Shown one piece after another: positions 57,945 through 64,000 of a stretch of 64,000 bases of DNA. Positions within the stretch are counted from its first letter, which is position 1; the number at the start of each line of letters is the position of its first letter. The notes beneath the pieces were generated by a model. That model was given only the letters and a program-made list of their open reading frames with translations. It searched no databases and was not told the DNA's origin. The stretch is from Sphagnum compactum (Eukaryota; Bryophyta; Sphagnopsida; Sphagnales), in the NCBI GenBank assembly GCA_965153455.1, contig OZ234503.1, positions 16,001,118 through 16,065,117 of the forward strand. Direction: 5' to 3'. A program made the position numbers and the translations under genes.

Positions 57945-58379
57945 TATCTTAGTAATCGGAGCATTACGAGTGTAATGCCGGGGGCTGGGGGCTGTTTGAC
58001 CAGAGAAAATACACAGGAGTGCCGGGCTGTTTTCGCGCGATGCCGGGCTATTTTTGTTGACTTTTTTCACTTTTAGTTACTTTTTTTACTGGTCGTAAGT
58101 TTTGTAAGTTACTTTTTACTGGTGAAAGGGGTAAGTTTTGTTACTTTTTTTACTACTCGTAAGTTTTAGGAAATTACTTTTTACTGTGGAGAAGGGGCAA
58201 GGTTTATATTGGGTTGATTGTGCGAGGGGGGGGGGTTTAGGGGTGCACCTTGATGAAGTTTTTTAATTTTTTTTTTTACTATTGAGGGGGAGGGGGGAAA
58301 TGGGTACCCCTAGATATATGGGTTCAGGGTGGAAGGAGGACGGGGATATGGGTACATTTAAGGTCCCTTTTTAAGATAT
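57945..58379 (+). repeat. B element 13 (GCATTAC-type hairpin)
   Basis: It starts TATCTTAGTAATCGGA at the same point in the D segment where B element 2 enters D1. The hairpin is at 57961-57978. It is joined to C module 4. Confidence 0.87.
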
Positions 58380-58890
58380 ATATTTGTTGTGTTTGGATGG
58401 ATGACGGGCAGATGAGAAGATGGATGACGCAACGGACGGATGGATGGGAAGCTTCATCTCGTCCACGACGTCGTTTACTATATAAGAATATAAGATCCCC
58501 ATTTCTTTATCTTTTTTTTGTTTCGGTCTTAGGGTTTCTTTGTGTTTTTTGCATTCCTTTTCTTTTTCAAGTTTTTTTCAAAAAAGTTTTCTAAATAATA
58601 ATTAGAAAGTGAAATTTCATTTCCACAGAACGAAAAAGATTACTAATATTTTTTCTGATGATTCTTTTTTTCCTTTTTATTTATTTATTTATTTTTCATT
58701 TTTCAATTTCTCAGGCTATTTTGTTTTATTTTCGAATAGCCTTGTTCTTCAATAATAACCACGAAACGAGAAATAATTTATGAAGCGTAAGTGTTTTTTG
58801 ATCGTTGTTTTTATCTCTCCGCAGATTTGAACGCAGGCTTGCAAGGTTCATGCCCGCCGCAACGATCACAGCACACACGATAGGAAGGCC
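58380..58890 (+). promoter_or_regulatory. C module 4: promoter-like segment
   Basis: ACGACGTCGT lies at 58465-58474 and TATATAA at 58479-58485, followed by the pyrimidine-rich leader, acceptor-like TCTCTCCGCAG and the beginning of the exon-like reading. It is cut after GATAGGAAGGCC by B element 14. Confidence 0.6.
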
Positions 58891-59334
58891 TATCTTAGTA
58901 ATCGGAGCATTACGAGTGTAATGTCGGGGGCTGGGGGCTGTTTGACCAGAGAAAATACACAGGAGTGCCGGGCTGTTTTCGCGCGATGCCGGGCTGTTTT
59001 TGTTGACTTTTTTCACTTTTAGTTACTTTTAGTTACTTTTTTTACTGGTCGTAAGTTTTGTAAGTTACTTTTTACTGGTGAAAGGGGTAAGTTTTGTTAC
59101 TTTTTTTACTACTCGTAAGTTTTAGGAAATTACTTTTTACTGTGGAGAAGGGGCAGGGTTTATATTGGGTTGATTGTGCAAGGGGGGGTTTAGGGGTGCA
59201 CCTTGATGCATTTTTTTAATTTTTTTTTTTACTGTTGAGGGGGAGGGGGAAAATGGGTACCCCTAGATATATGGGTTTAGGGTGGAAGGAGGACGGGGAT
59301 ATGGGTACATTTAAGGTCCCTTTTTAAGATATAT
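58891..59334 (+). repeat. B element 14 (GCATTAC-type hairpin, one G-T pair)
   Basis: It starts TATCTTAGTAATCGGA. The hairpin at 58907-58924 is GCATTAC/GTAATGT, with a terminal G-T pair. It is joined to C module 5. Confidence 0.86.
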
Positions 59335-59775
59335 ATTTGTTGTGTTTGGATGGATGACGGGCAGATGAGAAGATGGATGACGCGACGGACGGATGGATGG
59401 AAAGCTTCATCTCGTCCACGACGTCGTTTACTATATAAGAATATAAGATCCCCATTTCTTTATCTTTTTTTTGTTTCGGTCTTTCTTTCTTTGTGTTTTT
59501 TGCATTCCTTTTCTTTTTCAATTTTTTTTCAAAAAGGTTTTCTAAATAATAATTAGAAAGTGAAATTTCATTTCCACAGAATGAAAAAGATTACTAATAT
59601 TTTTTCTAATGATTCTTTTTTTCCTTTTTATTTATTTATTTATTTTTCATTTTTCAATTTCTCAGGCTATTTTGTTTTATTTTCGAATAGCCTTGTTCTT
59701 CAATAATAACCACAAAACGAGAAATAATTTATGAAGCGTAAGTGTTTTTCGATCGTTGTTTTTATCTCTCCGCAG
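59335..59775 (+). promoter_or_regulatory. C module 5: complete promoter-like segment
   Basis: ACGACGTCGT (59418-59427), TATATAA (59432-59438), a long pyrimidine-rich leader with TTTATTTATTTATTTATT, and an acceptor-like TCTCTCCGCAG ending at 59775. This copy runs on into an uninterrupted short coding-like exon, so it may be the source of the other four. Confidence 0.6.
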
Positions 59776-59953
59776 ATTTGAACACAGGCTTGCAAGGTTC
59801 ATGCCCGCCACAACGATCACAGCACACACGATAGGAAGGCCGAGAATACGACTTGAAGCAGCCAGGGTTCCGGCTGTACTAAGCCAGGGGTGCGACGAGA
59901 ACAAAGACGATAAGAAAGGAAAATCAAAACTCGATGGATCGAACCCAGGGTAA
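59776..59953 (+). CDS. Candidate short exon downstream of C module 5
   Basis: After the acceptor the plus strand is open for 59 codons to TAA. It contains MPATTITAHTIGRPRIRLEA (Met at about 59801), then ARVPAVLSQGCDENKDDKKG. The Arg-rich, acid-poor start resembles an organelle-targeting peptide and the end is lysine-rich. No family is recognised. Partial copies occur at 51690-51825 and about 58832-58890. A donor-like GTAAGTG lies only 38 bases before the acceptor, too close for a plant intron, so the true upstream exon is unclear. Confidence 0.38.
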
Positions 59954-61489
59954 AGAGCCCAAGGAACTCGTGCATGATTTCGGTAGTGGGCTACTTCTTC
60001 CTCGGTGTTATGCGAGCCCAAGAGTTCAGCCACCGGACTGCCCAAACAAACATCAATGGAGATAAGCAACGAGAAGTAGTTCGAGTCAATGCCAGTCACA
60101 TTCAGTTTGCTAGGAATGACTCGGGGTCATCGGTTTGATCCTCTCTCCATCAGACTCAGCCAAGTTTCACAGATTATCCCTAGGATTTTAAGTTTCCCAG
60201 GGTACGCAACCTTCATTCATTTTAGACACGACTGCATGTTTGTTTCTTCGACGAATCATGTTGCACTCGATTGATCACCGTCGCGCAATGCAGATTGCAG
60301 CTGTCTACTAACAAGATGTATTGTATTAGGGTTCAAACGACACAATTGCAAATAGGACGTTCCACAGTAAGTCTATGTCGTATTCACCGTGGAACTTATG
60401 GCGTCGTAAACGTGTTATGGGCACATCGCAGCAAAAGCATCCGTAAATTGCCCAGGGCGCACCGTGGGTTGCAAGACATATGACATCACAACAACATGTA
60501 GGGAAAAACTTTGTGACCGTATCTCAGGTTTAACGAACGATAATCAATACCGAGGGTTACATCATCCATAAACAGTGCTATCCGTCGGAGAATGTTTCCA
60601 CTGACCCGATTCACAAGGCGCACCCTAAAACCCGGTCGAACAGAAGCACGACTCATGTTATGGAATTACAAAACTTCATGCAGGCAACGTCGGGCACCTA
60701 GAGCCTCCGCGACGGTTTAGAACACCTTGGTTCAAACCTCCGCCGCAATTCCCCATGATTGCAAGCCACATGGTTCACGCACCAACTACCACTTCGTCCA
60801 AAATTGAAATTTGGTCTAACTCACAAAGTTTTAACATCTGCGTAGAACATTGCACGATAAAAAAGAACATTGCATTTCTTCTGCAGCAAGCTCCAGATAT
60901 CTGAGGAACATGTGAAGAAACATGCCGACAAATTGAAGTTCCAAAACATCGATCCGATGACTACTTTGTCTACTGGGACAAATGTCCTATCTTAGTAATC
61001 AAGACTTTCGCTCTCGATATGGATACCGTTGCCTGTAACGAATTCAACATCGTCCCAAGTACATGATTTCTGATTTATCCTAGGTTTACTGCCAGATCCA
61101 CCGACTTTGCCAGCTTATGAGCTTCATCACGAATCAATCATGCGACAAAATTTGTTCAAAAGGAACCAGTCAGCATAGAGTACGTCACCCATTCGTTAGT
61201 CATTTAGACCGACCGACCATCAATTGGTGAAAATATTGCGTGTGAGTCGCAAGGAGCAAACCTTCCTAAGGGGGTGCAAGGAAGGAGAATGAATCGAACG
61301 CCGAACGACCGCCATAGACGTAACACGGGTGGCAACTCTATTGCAATTCATTGAAACCGTGGGACACCCCGGAATTGACCCATGAGGAAGTGTTTCCAAG
61401 TCCTATACATACGATGATGAGGCAAGATGCGTTGCATTCGGCTGGTCTAGAGCAAAATCTGGTTTGGAAGTCTTTCGAGCCAAATTTGT
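59954..61489. other. Low-repeat DNA, possible decayed PHO1 3' exons
   Basis: No complete gene is seen. A minus-strand stretch near 61150-61190 reads GDVLYADWFLLNKF, faintly like the VLLADFFLADQL part of EXS domains. A 16-bp B-type head (CCTATCTTAGTAATCA) lies at 60987-61002 without the rest of the element. Confidence 0.35.
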
Positions 61490-61785
61490 TCTTCAGAACG
61501 TGAGGATATCCAATTTTGCAACCGATCGACGTAACTGCCACAAGAATGAGGTCAACATCAGCGGATGCTTGTGCATGAAACAACATTGAACGGATGCTCA
61601 AATGCATCACCGTAGCTCCTATAAGCGCAGTGGTTAGTGCTGTGCAGACTAGGAGGGCTTCCTCACAGTGAAGCTCGGAACCACGGGAAAACTCGAAGAC
61701 GAAGGTGTAGTCCATGCGAGCACGCTTCCGCATGTACAGGTTCCATCCATACATGTACATATGGATGAGCACCAGCGCCACCGAG
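61490..61785 (-). CDS. PHO1-like gene, membrane/EXS exon
   Basis: From a CACAG acceptor (exon start 61785) the minus strand reads SVALVLIHMYMYGWNLYMRK, RARMDYTFVFEFSRGSELHC and EEALLVCTALTTALIGATVM, then HLSIRSMLF. This matches the conserved PHO1 block LxLHxFMYGxNxFxWxxxRINYxFIFEF followed by a membrane helix, which precedes the EXS domain. PHO1 proteins export phosphate across plant membranes. The reading is unbroken, so this exon may still be functional. The 3' border is uncertain. It has no copy among the dispersed D segments, which supports 61-63 kb as the original locus. Confidence 0.75.
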
Positions 61786-61833
61786 CTGTGCACCCATCAG
61801 ACCGCGCACGCCAGAGGAGAGGAACGTTCGGAC

Positions 61834-63118
61834 TATCTATCAGCGTCCACCTTCGAAAGGAAAGCTACAAATTGCCTTCCTAAACAAAACATTTGGTGAT
61901 TGTCCCTGAGTGAATTGGTCAGTAGAGAGGATAAATCAACGCGAGTAAGGGAATAAGATAGTGCCTGAAAGTTAAGAAAATGGTCCGCAAACAAGTCAAA
62001 TATTTTATCTTTCCGTAATCCCCACCTAGTTGTAGTATGCCGCCAAATTAAATGCTAAGATCAGTATCGATGAACGCCCGGTGGAAAACCCTGCGCAAGA
62101 GCAAGATGGAACCAGAATTTAGGACTCACAATTGTACACCAGAAATCTACGGCGCATCTCAATGAGCTTCAAATTTCCCGTAAGTAATACGATCGCAACA
62201 CAACATTAGAGGCTCTGATGCTTCTCGCCTTATGAATGTATCAACCCCTTTTGCACCGACAACAACAATTTATGCACTGGGATTTGGCTCTTTAAGGTGA
62301 AAGGGATGCCTCCATACAAAACCACTAAAAATGCAAACCCATGTTCGATGATGGTAATCATTTTTATCATACCCGGTAAATACGTCGGACTGTGAGGGGC
62401 TATTCGGTGAATTAGTCGCGGTGCTGCCATGGCCTGTTGCTGATTACCGGACGTGAAATGCTCTGCAAATGTGACCTCTGCCTTCCCCGTAAGTTGACTT
62501 ACCCGCCATATCCATGCACAATTGGGTACTTTCAGAAATCCACATTTTTCCTAGTTCATATAACATACAGGTTTCAAATCTTCTTCCTGGCCGTTGACTA
62601 ATTAAGACCGGTCCTTCTATCAGCTGTCTCGGTAGTTGCAGAAATGACCTTGCAGATCATGAACAAGGGTCGTCAACCTTCTCGGAGGAATTGATGTGAG
62701 CACAATCCACATGATGCACATAGCTCAGAGCTATAAACGAATCCAACGACCTGCACCAACCCCCAGCAATTGTTGTACGAAAAGAGCACCCGACCACTCC
62801 AAAGTAGTCGAAACACTCACTCATAACTGAGAAACAAATCTCGTTGCAACTATTGTGAACAAAAGTCTTGAAAAACACATCGTCCATTCCGAGAAACTCG
62901 TCCTCCCAGGCTCGCAGCACGAGAAGAAAACTCCAAGAAAGACAAGCAGTCAGCTGAAATGTAGACACTATGCATGCTCTGAATACTCAAAACCTATCTC
63001 TGTTTGTGTTGCCAAAGCAAGGTGTCCAGAACTTCGGTCGAAGTTGGAGGAGGATAAACGGTGACTTTCTGAAACTATTGTGCTTTCAATACGATTATGA
63101 TATCCAAGATATGAGATC
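61834..63118 (-). pseudogene. D segment 4: SPX part of the probable parental PHO1-like locus
   Basis: The segment is about 85-88% identical to D1 and D3 and lies directly upstream, on the minus strand, of the EXS exon. The SPX-end exon (62373-62502) reads AEVTFAEHFTSGNQQQAMAA and ends THYLPG-like at PTYLPG. Its HF and QAMAA residues are closer to the PHO1 consensus (KHFxxGNRxKAMxxL) than the dispersed copies. However, its acceptor reads GGCGG instead of GGCAG, so splicing at that site would fail. Another open piece (about 62700-62960) reads AWEDEFLGMDDVFFKTFVHN. The right end is replaced at 63118 by a tandem repeat, so the N-terminal SPX exons are missing. Confidence 0.6.
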
Positions 63119-63149
63119 AATGTAAACCCTGGGAGAAGTCAAACAACCT

Positions 63150-64000
63150 TCTCCGAGTCCGATATCCGAATCCGGGTTCAAAACAAGATCCGCAGCTGCA
63201 ACCCGAACCAAATTTACTCTTGAGTCTCGAAGCATAACTTGAGCCAAACTCAGTGTTGGTTCTAGAAGCAGAAGTGAAAGGCCGGAGCTTTTGAAAAAAC
63301 AAAAGTAGTATGGACAAATATACCATAACCTCTCCGAAAAGAATGTCCACAAATAGCTATACAAAATCCTCATCCAGCATTTCTCCTGCATTATTCTGGC
63401 AGCAATCTGAAGACTCAATAAAGATGTTCACAAGCACTCATGATGCATTAGCGAATCCAAATCATCCGTAGAGTCCCCATTCAAGCTGCAGTCTGATATC
63501 CAAATCCGGGTTGAAAACAAGATCCGCAACTGCAACCCGAACCAAACTTATTCTTGCGTTTAGAAGTAGAACTCGAACAAAACTTAATGTTCGTTCTAGA
63601 AGCAGAAGGAAAAAGGCCGGAGCTTTCGAAAAAACAAATGTAGTATGGACAAGTGTACCATAATCTCTTCACAAAAAATGTCCACAAACAGCTTTACAAA
63701 ATCTGCACCCTGCATTTCTCTTGCATTATTCTGGCAGCAATCCGAAGACTCAATAAAGATGTTGACAAGCACTCATGATACATTACCCAATCCGAAACAT
63801 CACTAGTGTCCTCATTCAAGCTGCAGTCTGATATCCGAGTCCGGGTTCCAAACAAGATCCGCAGCTACAACCCGAACCGAACTTAGTCTTGAGTCTAGAG
63901 GCAGAACTCGAACCAAACTCAGTGTCGGTGGTAGAAGCAGAAGTCAAAGGTCGGAGCTTTTGAAAAAACAAATGTAGTATGGACAAGTATACCATAATCT
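63150..64000. repeat. 335-bp tandem repeat, 2.5 copies, runs off right edge
   Basis: The word GATATCC(G/A)A(A/G)TCCGGGTT begins units at 63161, 63495 and 63830, a period of 334-335 bp. Each unit contains CAAGATCCGCA(G/A)CT, GTTCTAGAAGCAGAAG or a variant, and AGTATGGACAA. Units are about 88-92% alike. Nothing coding is evident. Confidence 0.9.

Noticed and set aside
58770-58830. 38-base intron (GTAAGTG to CCGCAG) in the C modules
   Set aside because: Shorter than plant introns are known to be. The acceptor may be used with a more distant donor or not at all.
59677-60099. 140-codon minus-strand reading with a hydrophobic stretch as a membrane protein gene
   Set aside because: It crosses the C module and its exon-like plus-strand reading. 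Only the repeated part is open in other copies, and no family is recognised.
1-64000. tRNA, rRNA or other structured RNA genes
   Set aside because: I looked for tRNA A/B-box pairs and rRNA words on both strands and found none I could support.

Overview
This window looks like nuclear DNA of a land plant. The evidence is TTTAGGG-type interstitial telomere repeats, a CLASSY/DRD1-type SNF2 helicase gene, a Dicer-like helicase exon, PHO1-type (SPX-EXS) phosphate exporter exons, an LRR receptor-kinase-like pseudogene, and plant-type LINE and LTR retroelement remnants. I cannot name the species. Almost nothing outside the first 5 kb looks like an intact gene. Most of the window is a mosaic of repeats, tandem arrays and re-used gene fragments, and the overall character is pericentromeric or subtelomeric.

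Layout. 1-5.1 kb (minus strand): a CLSY/DRD1-like gene, running off the left edge, preceded on the same strand by two tandem copies of a Dicer-like helicase exon and two tandem copies of a possible first exon. 5.1-9.3 kb: T-rich E repeats, LINE pseudogenes and a C-tract satellite. 9.3-12.8 kb: AT-rich DNA with a solo LTR. 12.8-14.2 kb: the first of four arrays (A1-A4) built on an AAAGCG-type word. 14.2-15.7 kb: telomere repeats, C-tract satellite, then an interspersed hairpin-headed repeat (family B) and a promoter-like module (family C). 15.7-18.3 kb: mostly unassigned DNA with a foldback element. 18.3-21.1 kb: the first PHO1-like fragment (family D). 21.1-30.3 kb: B elements, unassigned DNA and array A2. 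30.3-34.4 kb: an E repeat with a LINE tail, a MITE, and a second solo LTR. 34.4-36.7 kb: an LRR receptor pseudogene. 37.4-38.5 kb: a 1-kb segment duplicated at 51.8-52.9 kb. 39.2-40.8 kb: array A3. 41.7-43.0 kb: a coiled-coil gene remnant. 44-64 kb: repeated B, C and D units, array A4 with telomere repeats, a probable parental PHO1-like locus (61.3-63.1 kb), and a 335-bp tandem repeat at the right edge.

The most notable system is family B. It has at least 14 copies, each headed by a short hairpin whose stem sequence differs between subfamilies while pairing is largely kept, followed by short words that vary in concert with the stem. Several copies sit at breakpoints of otherwise duplicated segments, and four or five are joined to the same TATA-containing module C. 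Protein identifications come from reading the translated sequence against known family motifs. No database search was run, and exon borders are estimates from GT/AG signals.
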